Below, piece by piece: positions 9,184-16,504 of a stretch of 18,372 nucleotides of DNA. Positions within the stretch are counted from its first letter, which is position 1. The number at the start of each line of letters is the position of its first letter. A program made the position numbers and the translations under genes. The notes beneath the pieces are model-generated. The model did no database searches and had not been told where the DNA came from. It saw only the letters and a program-made list of their open reading frames with translations. The stretch is taken from the NCBI GenBank assembly GCA_927911745.1, contig CAKMQF010000020.1:1-18372 (forward strand). Direction: 5' to 3'. The stretch is from an uncultured Gemella sp. GTDB taxonomy: Bacteria > Bacillota > Bacilli > Staphylococcales > Gemellaceae.

Positions 9184-10146
9184 TTATTCCTCTTCGTTTT
9201 TCTCTTCGTTTAAGAATTTTTCAACAATAAATCTTGGGCGTCCTTTTGTTTCTAAGTAGATTTTACCTACGTATTCACCCACAATACCTAGTGAAATCAT
9301 AATCATTCCACCAATAAACCACATTGATATCATTAAACTTGACCAGCCTGGTCTTGCAAATCCTGCAAAATAACTATACAATGTGTAGAAAAATACTATC
9401 GCAGCAATAAATATCATTAATGCTCCACCTATAGTAATAAATCTAATTAACTTTACAGATAAAGAAGTAATTCCTTCGAAAGCAAATGCTAACATCTTAG
9501 ATAATGGATATTTACTTTCTCCAGCGAATCTTTCTGCACGTTCATATGTAACGATATCACTTGGATATCCTATCATAGGAACAATACCACGTAAGAATAA
9601 GTTTACTTCTTTAAACTGAGCTAATCCCTCTAACGCACGTTTACTCATTAAACGATAGTCAGCATGGTTAAACACTGTGTTTGCCCCCAGTTTTTCCATC
9701 ACTTTATAGAATGCTTCAGCTGTGAAACGTTTAAAGAATGTATCCGTAGTTCTTGCAGAACGAACACCATAAACCACATCAGCACCTGCTAGATATTTCT
9801 TCATCATTTCATCCATAGCGTTAATATCATCTTGTAAATCAGCATCCATAGAAATACTTACATCACAGTGATCTTTAACAGTCATAAGTCCTGCTAAAAG
9901 TGCATTTTGGTGTCCTCTATTTCTACTTAAGTTAATACCACTGAATAATGGATTCTTTTCATGAAGTTCTTCTATCATTTCCCATGTTCTGTCTTTTGAA
10001 CCATCGTTCACTAAGACAACACGGCTATCTTTTGAAATTAAATCTTCTTCTATCATAGAATTCATTTTAACTTCTAATCTTTTTGCAGTCTCATTTAATA
10101 CCTCTTCTTCATTGTAACAAGGTATAACTACATATAACTTTTTCAT
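9184..10146 (-). CDS. GT2 family polyprenyl-phosphate glycosyltransferase (CsbB/GtrB-like)
   Basis: Transfers a sugar from a nucleotide donor to undecaprenyl phosphate at the inner face of the membrane. It has 320 residues. The GT-A fold covers about 1-230: VVIPCYNEEEVLNETAKRL at the start, VNDGSKDRTWEMI for nucleotide binding, LSRNRGHQNALLAGL and SMDADLQDDINAMDEMM with the metal-binding DAD. ESKYPLSKMLAFAFEGITSL is the amphipathic linker, followed by two membrane helices near 235-260 and 275-300. The tail GEYVGKIYLETKGRPRFIVE is typical of CsbB, GtrB and YkoT. The start has AGGAGATTTGT just upstream. It follows sua5 by 15 bases and precedes the GT-C gene by six bases, so the three are co-transcribed. 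The sugar (glucose or N-acetylglucosamine) cannot be told. Confidence 0.88.
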   Translation of the reverse strand: MKKLYVVIPCYNEEEVLNETAKRLEVKMNSMIEEDLISKDSRVVLVNDGSKDRTWEMIEELHEKNPLFSGINLSRNRGHQNALLAGLMTVKDHCDVSISMDADLQDDINAMDEMMKKYLAGADVVYGVRSARTTDTFFKRFTAEAFYKVMEKLGANTVFNHADYRLMSKRALEGLAQFKEVNLFLRGIVPMIGYPSDIVTYERAERFAGESKYPLSKMLAFAFEGITSLSVKLIRFITIGGALMIFIAAIVFFYTLYSYFAGFARPGWSSLMISMWFIGGMIMISLGIVGEYVGKIYLETKGRPRFIVEKFLNEEKNEEE

Positions 10147-10161
10147 TACAAATCTCCTACT

Positions 10162-11193
10162 TTATTTTTTACTTATAGCTTTATTAAGTCTATTCAACAA
10201 AGCTTTATTCTCTTTCGTTTCTCCGATTGGTAGTATAAAAATTTCCTCTACCTTTTCTTCATCAAACTCCCTTAGAATATTATATAAATTTTTATTAGAT
10301 TGTTCAACACTTTTCTCATTATCTGCTAAATATTTTATAGAAACATTTAAATCATTAACTCTAGATTTCATTTCTTTATATGTAATAAAACCGGTTTTTT
10401 GATTTTTATCTTTTAAAATATTTATTAAATTTTCAAATGAATCATTAAACAATACTAATTCCGCTTCAGGAGAATAATGTCTATATTTCATTCCTGGTGA
10501 TATAGGCGTTGCATTCTGTGTAAGTATTTCGTCATTATACTTCACACTACCTTCTCCTAATACAGACTCAATATCTTCTTTAGTAATATCCCCAGGACGT
10601 GCAATAACAAGTGGATATTTTGTACAATCAATAACCGTACTTTCTAAACCGATATCCGATTGTTCATCTTCGATTATTACATCTATTTTCCCATTCAAAT
10701 CATGATAAACATGTTCAAATTTTGTCGGAGATGGCTTTCCACTTGTATTAGCACTTGGTGCTGCTAATAGAACTTTAGTCTCTTTTAATAATTCTCGAGC
10801 AGTAACATTAGACGGCATTCTGACAGCTAACGTATTTAAGCCCGCAGTAACCTTTTTAGAAATACCATTATTTTCTTTAACATTTAAAATTAAAGTCATC
10901 GGACCTGGCCAGAACTTATCTATCAGTTTCTTAACATTTTCATCACTATAATCAACGATATTATCTAGCTGACTCATTTCATAAAAATGAACAATTAGCG
11001 GATTATCACTCGGACGACCTTTCGCCTCATATATCTTACTCACCGCTTCATCATCCATAGCGTTAGCACTTAAGCCATAAACAGTTTCTGTTGGAATAGC
11101 TACAAGCTTCCCTTTTTTATAATACTCAGTTAACTTACTGTATATCTCTTCTTTACTTTCACTTTTCGAAATATTAATTATTTCAGTTTCCAT
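10162..11193 (-). CDS. ywlC: Threonylcarbamoyl-AMP synthase (Sua5/YwlC, long form)
   Basis: Makes threonylcarbamoyl-AMP from threonine, bicarbonate and ATP, the first step of the t6A37 modification of ANN-decoding tRNAs. It has 343 residues, the two-domain Sua5 form rather than short TsaC. The YrdC domain spans about 15-205: GKLVAIPTETVYGLSANA, KIYEAKGRPSDNPLIVHF (the K-R-P-N-P-L pattern), WPGPMTLIL, LAVRMPSN and LLAAPSANTSGKPSPT, with STVIDCT and ARPGDIT at its end. The linker SPGMKYRHYSPEAELVLF leads into the C-terminal Sua5 domain. AAGGAG lies just upstream of the ATG. It sits between ecfT (25 bases upstream) and the GT2 gene, in one operon without functional relation. Confidence 0.93.
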   Translation of the reverse strand: METEIINISKSESKEEIYSKLTEYYKKGKLVAIPTETVYGLSANAMDDEAVSKIYEAKGRPSDNPLIVHFYEMSQLDNIVDYSDENVKKLIDKFWPGPMTLILNVKENNGISKKVTAGLNTLAVRMPSNVTARELLKETKVLLAAPSANTSGKPSPTKFEHVYHDLNGKIDVIIEDEQSDIGLESTVIDCTKYPLVIARPGDITKEDIESVLGEGSVKYNDEILTQNATPISPGMKYRHYSPEAELVLFNDSFENLINILKDKNQKTGFITYKEMKSRVNDLNVSIKYLADNEKSVEQSNKNLYNILREFDEEKVEEIFILPIGETKENKALLNRLNKAISKK

Positions 11194-11218
11194 CCTATCT
11201 CCTTTCTAAAATTTCATA

Positions 11219-12007
11219 TTACACTAACATTATAAATATTGTAATAACTATTATTAATATATAACTTAAATAATCTAGTTTATTATATTTTAGTACTTTA
11301 TACTTGCTTCTTACCCCAGTAGTAGAATATCCTCTTACTTCCATTGCAGTAGCAAGCTCATCAGCTCTTTTTAAAGTAGCTATAAATAACGGTATCAGTA
11401 TAGGAATAAACTTCCTTACTTTCTGCGCTAAGCTTCCTTCATTAAAATCTGAACCACGTGACACCTGTGCATTTATTATTCTATTAGTTTCTTCTAATAT
11501 AGTCGGAATAAATCTAAGTGAAATAGATAATACTAGCGCGAAAGTCGAGATTGGCACACCTACTTTTTGTAGGAAACCAAGACTCTTTTCTATTGCACTT
11601 GTTATTTCTGTTGGCGAAGTAGTAGCCATAAAGACAACCATTATCGCAACAACTAAAATAAACCTGACTGTAATCAATGCGATTCCTAAAAGTGCACCAC
11701 TATAAATCTTCCAACCTAATACTTCATACAACACATCACCTTTTTTATTAAAAACAAGATGAATCAACGAAGTAAATAAGATTAGTATACTAATAGCTTT
11801 TACACTATTAATTAAAAACGCTGGACTCGTTTTAGATAGTATAACTATCGCAAGCAGCATTAGTATTAAAATAAAAAATTCTAACACATTATATGCAATA
11901 AAGACATCTACTAAGTACCAAATCACAAAAAATATTTTAGTTCTCGGATCAAGATTATGAATAATAGTATTTAATGGAATATACTTACTTATTAACGAAT
12001 TATTCAT
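11219..12007 (-). CDS. ecfT: ECF transporter transmembrane component EcfT
   Basis: The membrane scaffold of an energy-coupling-factor vitamin importer, joining the two ATPases to a substrate-binding S component. It has 262 residues and five or six membrane helices. Two cytoplasmic coupling helices are marked by NAQVSRGSDF and AMEVRGYSTTG, which hold the A/S-R-G motifs that dock into EcfA1 and EcfA2. The start MNNSLISKYIPLNTIIHNLDPRTKI is typical of the family. It overlaps the end of ecfA2 by eight bases (ATGAATAA), so translation is coupled. No S-component gene is in the window, so this is likely a shared group II module. Confidence 0.94.
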   Translation of the reverse strand: MNNSLISKYIPLNTIIHNLDPRTKIFFVIWYLVDVFIAYNVLEFFILILMLLAIVILSKTSPAFLINSVKAISILILFTSLIHLVFNKKGDVLYEVLGWKIYSGALLGIALITVRFILVVAIMVVFMATTSPTEITSAIEKSLGFLQKVGVPISTFALVLSISLRFIPTILEETNRIINAQVSRGSDFNEGSLAQKVRKFIPILIPLFIATLKRADELATAMEVRGYSTTGVRSKYKVLKYNKLDYLSYILIIVITIFIMLV

Positions 12008-12887
12008 TTCTACTACTTCCTATCTTATTTTTTAAAGCATTAATTAACTCTTTATATTTCCTAGGAAATACAGCCAATACTATATTATTTGCTTCTAATT
12101 TTTTGTAAAACTTCAATACTTCTGGTAATTCTAATGAATTCTCTTTAAGAATTTGTTCATTCAAGAAAAGGTCCTCCACTTTTCCTTCAAAACTAATTTC
12201 TCCATTTTTCAAGACGAAAACTTTATCCGCATATTCTAATACATAATCCATATTGTGAGTTACAAGCACTATCGTCATATCGAACTCTTCTTTAAGTCTT
12301 TTCACCATAGCCATGATTTCCTCGCGACTCTGATAATCTAGAGCTACTGTAGGTTCATCTAATATTAGTACTTTAGGTTCTAAGGCAAGTACACCACATA
12401 AGGCAACTTTCCTCATCTCTCCTCCTGACAATTCAAAAGGAGATTTATCTAAGTAACTTTCGTCAAGTCCTACTAATTTTATTAATTCTTTTGCTTTTAA
12501 GATAGCTTTCTCTTCTGCTACTCCGTAATTTAAGGGTGCAAAGATAATATCTTTCAGAACGCTTGTTTCAAATAACTGCTGTTCAGAAAACTGGAATAAC
12601 ACCGCAACATCTTGTCTTAATATTTTCAGTTTTTTAGCCAATTCTCTTCTTTCTTTTTTACTCTGAGGATTAGTAATCAATATATTATCTACTGCTACTT
12701 CTCCTTTTGTGGGTAATAATAAGCCGTTAATATGCTCTATAAGAGTAGATTTTCCACTACCTGTCTTACCTACTATTACCGTATAACTACCTTCATCTAT
12801 CTTCAAGTTTATATCTTTTAAGACTTCTCTAGCATATGGGGTCTTATAATTATAAGTATAGCTTATACCTTTTAAACTAATTTGCAT
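12000..12887 (-). CDS. ecfA2: ECF transporter ATPase EcfA2
   Basis: One of the two ATP-binding subunits of the ECF vitamin importer, 295 residues, on the inner membrane face. Walker A is VGKTGSGKSTL (about residue 40), the Q-loop is VLFQFSEQQLFE, the ABC signature is FELSGGEMRKVALCGVLA, Walker B is VLILDEPTVALD and the switch histidine is in VTHNMD. The sequence ISYTYNYKTPYAREVLKDIN at the start is the EcfA2 type. GAGGGGAG lies about 12 bases upstream of ATG 12887. It overlaps ecfA1 by 16 bases and ecfT by eight. Confidence 0.94.
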   Translation of the reverse strand: MQISLKGISYTYNYKTPYAREVLKDINLKIDEGSYTVIVGKTGSGKSTLIEHINGLLLPTKGEVAVDNILITNPQSKKERRELAKKLKILRQDVAVLFQFSEQQLFETSVLKDIIFAPLNYGVAEEKAILKAKELIKLVGLDESYLDKSPFELSGGEMRKVALCGVLALEPKVLILDEPTVALDYQSREEIMAMVKRLKEEFDMTIVLVTHNMDYVLEYADKVFVLKNGEISFEGKVEDLFLNEQILKENSLELPEVLKFYKKLEANNIVLAVFPRKYKELINALKNKIGSSRNE

Positions 12888-13693
12888 ATTTTTCTTACTA
12901 CACTCCCCTCGTCTTCTTCTATTTCAAATATTTCTTGATTCAGGTAATTGTTTAAGTCTTTTTTTATTCTTTCTACAAAAGGAACCTCTAAGCTATATTT
13001 TTCTAAAATCTCAGTATCAGCATATAGCGTTGTATAATTCCCTTGATAAACTATTTCTCCACTTTCTAATATGACAATATCATCTGAATAAACACTCTCT
13101 TCTGCATCGTGAGTGATAGAGATTATAGTTATTCCTTTTTCTTTATTTATTTTTTTTATATACTCTAAAATAGACTTTTTAGCTTTAGGATCAAGCATAC
13201 TCGTAGCCTCATCCAATATTAAAATCTCAGGATCTAAAGCTAGCGAAGATGCTATTGCCACCCTTTGTTTTTGCCCACCTGATAATGATGAAGGCTCATA
13301 TTTCCTATAGTCCGTCATATCAACAATTTCTAATACTCTATCTATTATCTCATCCATCTTTTCTTGAGGAACATTTCTATTTTCAAGTCCAAATGCTATA
13401 TCTTCTTCTACTGTAGACCCTACGAACTGATTATCAGGATTTTGAAAAACAATAGCTATTTTGTTTTTTATATCTTCATAAAGTTCTTTATCGTATTCTT
13501 TATTATTAAAAGTTACTTTCCCAGAAGTTGCTAAATTCTGCCCATAAATTAACTTCATAAGCGTCGACTTTCCGCTTCCGTTTTTTCCTAAAACACTAAG
13601 CCAACGCCCTTCTTTTATTTCTAAATTTATATTTGATAATGCAGTCTTTTTAGAACTAGAATATTGAAAAAAAACATCTTCAAATTTTATCAT
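12872..13693 (-). CDS. ecfA1: ECF transporter ATPase EcfA1
   Basis: The first ATPase subunit of the ECF module, 273 residues, pairing with EcfA2. Walker A is LGKNGSGKSTLMK (near residue 37), the Q-loop is VFQNPDNQFVGSTVEEDIAFG (the EcfA1 hallmark), the signature is LSGGQKQRVAIAS, Walker B is ILILDEATSMLD and the switch is ITHDAEE. It is the first gene of the seven-gene operon and has its own strong promoter. The ribosome site is weak (TTAGG, seven bases before the ATG). Confidence 0.94.
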   Translation of the reverse strand: MIKFEDVFFQYSSSKKTALSNINLEIKEGRWLSVLGKNGSGKSTLMKLIYGQNLATSGKVTFNNKEYDKELYEDIKNKIAIVFQNPDNQFVGSTVEEDIAFGLENRNVPQEKMDEIIDRVLEIVDMTDYRKYEPSSLSGGQKQRVAIASSLALDPEILILDEATSMLDPKAKKSILEYIKKINKEKGITIISITHDAEESVYSDDIVILESGEIVYQGNYTTLYADTEILEKYSLEVPFVERIKKDLNNYLNQEIFEIEEDEGSVVRKICKLV

Positions 13694-13726
13694 TTTATTA
13701 CCTAATTTTCTATAGAATATCCTTAT

Positions 13727-13755
13727 ATTATATCAAATATCCCGATTTTTCTCAA
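13727..13755 (-). promoter_or_regulatory. Promoter of the ecfA1 operon
   Basis: The -35 is TTGAGA (13755-13750), the spacer is 17 bp and the -10 is TATAAT (13732-13727) with an extended TGA in front. The leader is about 25 nt, so there is no room for a riboswitch. The promoter lies between the IS and ecfA1, so the insertion has not cut it off. Confidence 0.85.
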
Positions 13756-13838
13756 ACCAAATACGGATAGCTATTTAAATATACTTATATCATTTTCATT
13801 TTTCTTAAAGAGAACTTTCGCTTCGGTTTCTCTCGGGG

Positions 13839-13859
13839 GTGACTCGACAAAATCGATTT
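13839..13859 (+). repeat. Intergenic palindromic repeat, copy 2, left half (split by the IS)
   Basis: GTGACTCGACAAAATC matches the left arm of copy 1 exactly and is followed by GATTT up to the IS. The right half is at 15347-15379. Joined without the IS and one TTT, the two halves form a longer hairpin with an extra GATTT/AAATC stem and loop CTTCG. Confidence 0.85.
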
Positions 13860-13884
13860 TGATGTGTACCCAAAATTCTGGACA
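13860..13884. repeat. Terminal inverted repeat of the IS, transposase 3' side (IRR)
   Basis: It begins TGATGTGTACCC and ends CTGGACA. It matches the opposite end at 19 of 25 positions when that is read in reverse complement. Confidence 0.85.
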
Positions 13885-13891
13885 CATATAT

Positions 13892-14784
13892 TTAGTTTAG
13901 ACAAGTGGATGTTATCCTGTATTGTACAGGTGACATCCATTTTGTTTTTGATTGAATTCTCTTGTTATTGTAATAATCTATATACTCATTTACAGCTTTA
14001 CTAAACTCTTCAAATGACATATAAACCTTTTCATAACCATAATATATCTCCGTCTTCATTCTTCCAAAAAGTGATTCCATGATACTATTATCATAACAAT
14101 TTCCCTTTCTAGACATCGATTGAATGATTCCATGTTTTTTCAACTCACTTCTATAATGTAAATGTTGATATTGCCAACCTTGATCCGAATGCATAATTAA
14201 TCCTTCTGTTTTTGAAAATTTATTAAATGCCTTTTCTAACATCCTTTTATCTGATTTAAATCTGGATGTAAAGATAAGTCATATGATATTATTTCATTTG
14301 TATGCATATCTAGAATCGCTGAAAAATAGCACTTTCCCCATGAAAAATTAAATTGTGATACATCTGTAGTCCATTTCTGTAACGGAGCAGTCGCACTAAA
14401 ATCTCGATTTATTATATTATTAGCGACTTTTCCTATTGTTCCTTTATATGAGTGGTATCTTTCTTTAGGACGTTTCCCTTTCAATCCTTCTTTATGCATA
14501 AGACTTTGTACACGTTTATGATTTACTTTAAAACCTCTATTAATTAGTTCATTGTGAACTCTACGGACACCATATAGTCCTTTATTTTCGGTAAAAATAA
14601 TTTTAATTTCTTTTAACAATTGTTCATTACGAATAGCCACAACATCTACTTCTCCCTTATTTACTAAATAATAATATGTTGATTTTGCCATTCCTATTGC
14701 TTGTAAAAGATATTTTAATTGATATCCTTTTTCTCTAAGTTCTTTTATGATCGCTGCTTTTTCGCCTTGAGTTGCGCAGCCCAT
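13892..14784 (-). CDS. IS3-family transposase OrfB (DDE catalytic protein), with one frame break
   Basis: The catalytic half of the IS transposase, 297 residues after correction. An N-terminal HTH_21-like part (LYGVRRVHNELINRGFKVNHKRV) leads to the integrase core. The acidic triad is visible: D in WTTDVSQF, D in MHSDQGWQY and E in NSIMESLFGRMKTE, with 35 residues between the second D and the E. One A is missing from the run at 14245-14248, producing a stop after NQIKGC instead of NQIKRMLEKAFNKF. It overlaps the end of orfA in the -1 frame. ATG 14784 has GAGG eight bases upstream, so reinitiation as well as -1 frameshifting could produce it. Confidence 0.9.
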
Positions 14785-15299
14785 TTTTCTCGCCTCAAGG
14801 CTATTAATTTTTTTATTACTTCTGTTTCTGCTTTAATATTTTCAATTTCTTTTTTTATAAATTGATTTTCTTCACGTAATCTAATTAATTCTTCTCTTTC
14901 TGACTCTTTTAATGGTTTAGGACTTCTATTTTCTTTCATGATAGGTACCTTTCTTGGTCTTCCTTTCTTCTCATCTACAAGTCCATTATAACCTTTTTCT
15001 TTATATTTTTGAACCCAATTATATAATATCCTATAGTTAATTCTATTCTCTAGTGCAACGGAATTATATGAATAACCGACTAAAATTTTGGAAACTAATA
15101 CTAGTTTTTCTTCTGGCTTCCACTCTTTATTTTTTGATTTAGGTCGCAAGGCGCTCACTCCTAATGAATCGACCATTCTTTTCCATTTCCTAATAGTATC
15201 TCTAAATTTCCTAGTGGTTATTCCATTAGGTGTATCTGGATATTCTCCTCTTTCATACATCTCAACACATTTTACTTTAAATTCAAAACTATAACGCAT
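14745..15299 (-). CDS. IS3-family transposase OrfA (DNA-binding protein)
   Basis: The regulatory half of the IS transposase, 184 residues. It has two helix-turn-helix parts: an N-terminal one (YSFEFKVKCVEMYERGEYPD, then TTRKFRDTIRKWKRMV) and a second near 75-115 (SYNSVALENRINYRILYNWV). A leucine-zipper-like coiled coil follows, ESEREELIRLREENQFIKKE, as in IS150 OrfA. ATG 15299 is chosen over the upstream in-frame codon at 15347, because AAAGGGG lies nine bases before it and 15347 is in the flanking host DNA. Confidence 0.88.
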   Translation of the reverse strand: MRYSFEFKVKCVEMYERGEYPDTPNGITTRKFRDTIRKWKRMVDSLGVSALRPKSKNKEWKPEEKLVLVSKILVGYSYNSVALENRINYRILYNWVQKYKEKGYNGLVDEKKGRPRKVPIMKENRSPKPLKESEREELIRLREENQFIKKEIENIKAETEVIKKLIALRREKWAAQLKAKKQRS

Positions 15300-15321
15300 A
15301 AAAATACCCCTTTCACTGGAT

Positions 15322-15346
15322 TGTCCAGTAAAAGGGGTACATATCA
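15322..15346. repeat. Terminal inverted repeat of the IS, transposase 5' side (IRL)
   Basis: Read inward on the - strand it starts TGATATGTACCCC and ends CTGGACA. The inner end also forms a small hairpin CTGGA-CAA-TCCAG that overlaps the likely orfA promoter region. Confidence 0.85.
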
Positions 15347-15379
15347 TTTCTTCGAAATCACGATTTTTGAGTCACTCCC
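15347..15379 (+). repeat. Intergenic palindromic repeat, copy 2, right half (split by the IS)
   Basis: After TTT the sequence CTTCGAAATCACGATTTT continues into GAGTCACTCCC, matching the right half of copy 1 from AATCACG on. It ends one base before the truA stop codon, just as copy 1 lies eight bases after thrS. Confidence 0.85.
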
Positions 15380-15380
15380 A

Positions 15381-16177
15381 TTATTTATTACAATAAGCTT
15401 TTAAACTATTATTTATAAATTTATTTATTTTATCATCATCATAAACCACTTCTTTAAGATACAATCCTGCTGCATCAGCTTTAGGACCTGCAAATTGACG
15501 TTCTTTTTTAGCTAATATCTCTTTTATATATTCCGCTTCATATTTACCAGACGCCACATTTTGTATAGTTCCTATAATTATTCTAACCATATTGTACAAG
15601 AAGCCATTCCCAGTAATTTCAAAATTTACAATATTAGGGTTAACTGGATCTTTTTCCATAGTTAAACTATATATTGTTCTAACCTTGTCCTCAACACTAG
15701 AATTTTTCGAACAAAATGATGAAAAATCATGTTCTCCAATAAAATATTGTAACGCTTCTTGAGCTTTCTCGAAATTAAAGTCGAAACTATGTTTACCTAC
15801 ATAATTTAATAAGAATGGATCCACTTCTCTTCCTATATACAGTTTATAATAGTATGTTTTTTGTATACTATTATATCTAACATGAAAATCTTCTGAAGCT
15901 GACGTCGCCCCCACTATTCTAATATCTTTCGGAATAGTAGCATTCAATGCCTTAACCCACGCTTCATCTGGAATATTCAAATCAGTATCAAAATGCAATA
16001 CCTGACCATAAGCGTGAACACCACTATCCGTTCTTCCACTCATGTAAAGTCGTACATCTTTTTATTAATTTTCTTTAAACTTTTCTCAATTTCTTCTTGA
16101 ATTGTATTATTATTTGGTTGTATTTGAAACCCATGATAATTACTACCATCATACCTACAAAGTAAAACTACTCTCAC
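15381..16177 (-). CDS. truA: tRNA pseudouridine(38-40) synthase TruA, with one frame break
   Basis: Turns uridines 38-40 of the tRNA anticodon arm into pseudouridine. Corrected length is 265 residues. The N-terminus MRVVLLCRYDGSNYHGFQIQ is the family start. SGRTDSGVHAYGQVLHFDTD carries the catalytic aspartate, and FHVRYNSIQKTYYYKLY and HDFSSFCSKNSS follow. The end region has GNGFLYNMVRIIIGTIQNVASGK. One A is missing in the run at 16059-16063, where INKKDVRLYMSGRTDSG should be read. The start is GTG 16177, with AGGAGA six bases before it. TruA often ends an ecfA1-ecfA2-ecfT-truA operon; here the order is truA then ecfA1, with the IS between. Confidence 0.92.
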
Positions 16178-16418
16178 TCTTATCTCCTAAATTTTTTATT
16201 TTAATCTTTATTTCTTAATTGTCGTATTATCCCTTGAATGTTTTCTAACGACTCACTCTATATGCTATTATACCATAACAATAGAAAGAGAAAAAGACAA
16301 GATAAGAGTTCACCACATCAACAAATAAGTAAAAATCGCACTTAACTCTACTCAGCTGCCATACGAAGTTACAACTTAATCTTGTATATTCAAAATACTA
16401 TTTTGACAAAATAAAAAA
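16178..16418. other. Intergenic region upstream of truA
   Basis: No gene is supported. The truA promoter lies at 16267-16272. Between 16280 and 16418 there is a slightly less AT-rich stretch with no open frame of note and no strong hairpin. Confidence 0.55.
16267..16272 (-). promoter_or_regulatory. truA extended -10 promoter element
   Basis: On the - strand TGGTATAAT gives an extended -10 about 90 bases before the truA start. The -35 region (TTTTTC at 17 bp) is poor, as is common with an extended -10. Confidence 0.55.
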
Positions 16419-16473
16419 GGGAGTGACTCAAAAAATCATGATTTTTTAAAAAAATCATTTCATCGAGTCACCC
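16419..16473 (-). repeat. Intergenic palindromic repeat, copy 3, 3' of the ugtP-like gene
   Basis: In the reverse direction to copies 1 and 2, it reads GGGTGACTCGATGAAAT at the left and GATTTTTTGAGTCACTCCC at the right. The middle has diverged into a near-perfect TGATTTTTT/AAAAAATCA stem. The outer arms GTGACTC/GAGTCAC are intact. It lies about 30 bases after the stop codon of the ugtP-like gene, where it may act as a transcript end. Confidence 0.8.
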
Positions 16474-16504
16474 TCGCTTAGAACACCCATAAAATTAATT
16501 AATA

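Larger units (their letters stand above)
13860..15346 (-). mobile_element. IS3-family (IS150-group-like) insertion sequence
   Basis: A complete element of 1,487 bp. The imperfect terminal inverted repeats of 25 bp lie at 13860-13884 and 15322-15346 and match at 19 positions. Both begin TGAT and share TGTACCC and CTGGACA. The direct repeats TTT (13857-13859 and 15347-15349) fit the 3-bp duplication of the family. It carries orfA and orfB in overlapping frames. It sits inside an intergenic palindromic repeat just after truA. The orfB frame break means this copy is either defective or carries a sequence error. Confidence 0.9.

Noticed and set aside
13800-13835. A terminator hairpin GAGAAAC/GTTCTC left of the IS
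   Set aside because: The arms pair imperfectly with a bulge and a short stem, and there is no clear T-run. It may be the outer end of the palindromic repeat, but copies 1 and 3 do not share it.
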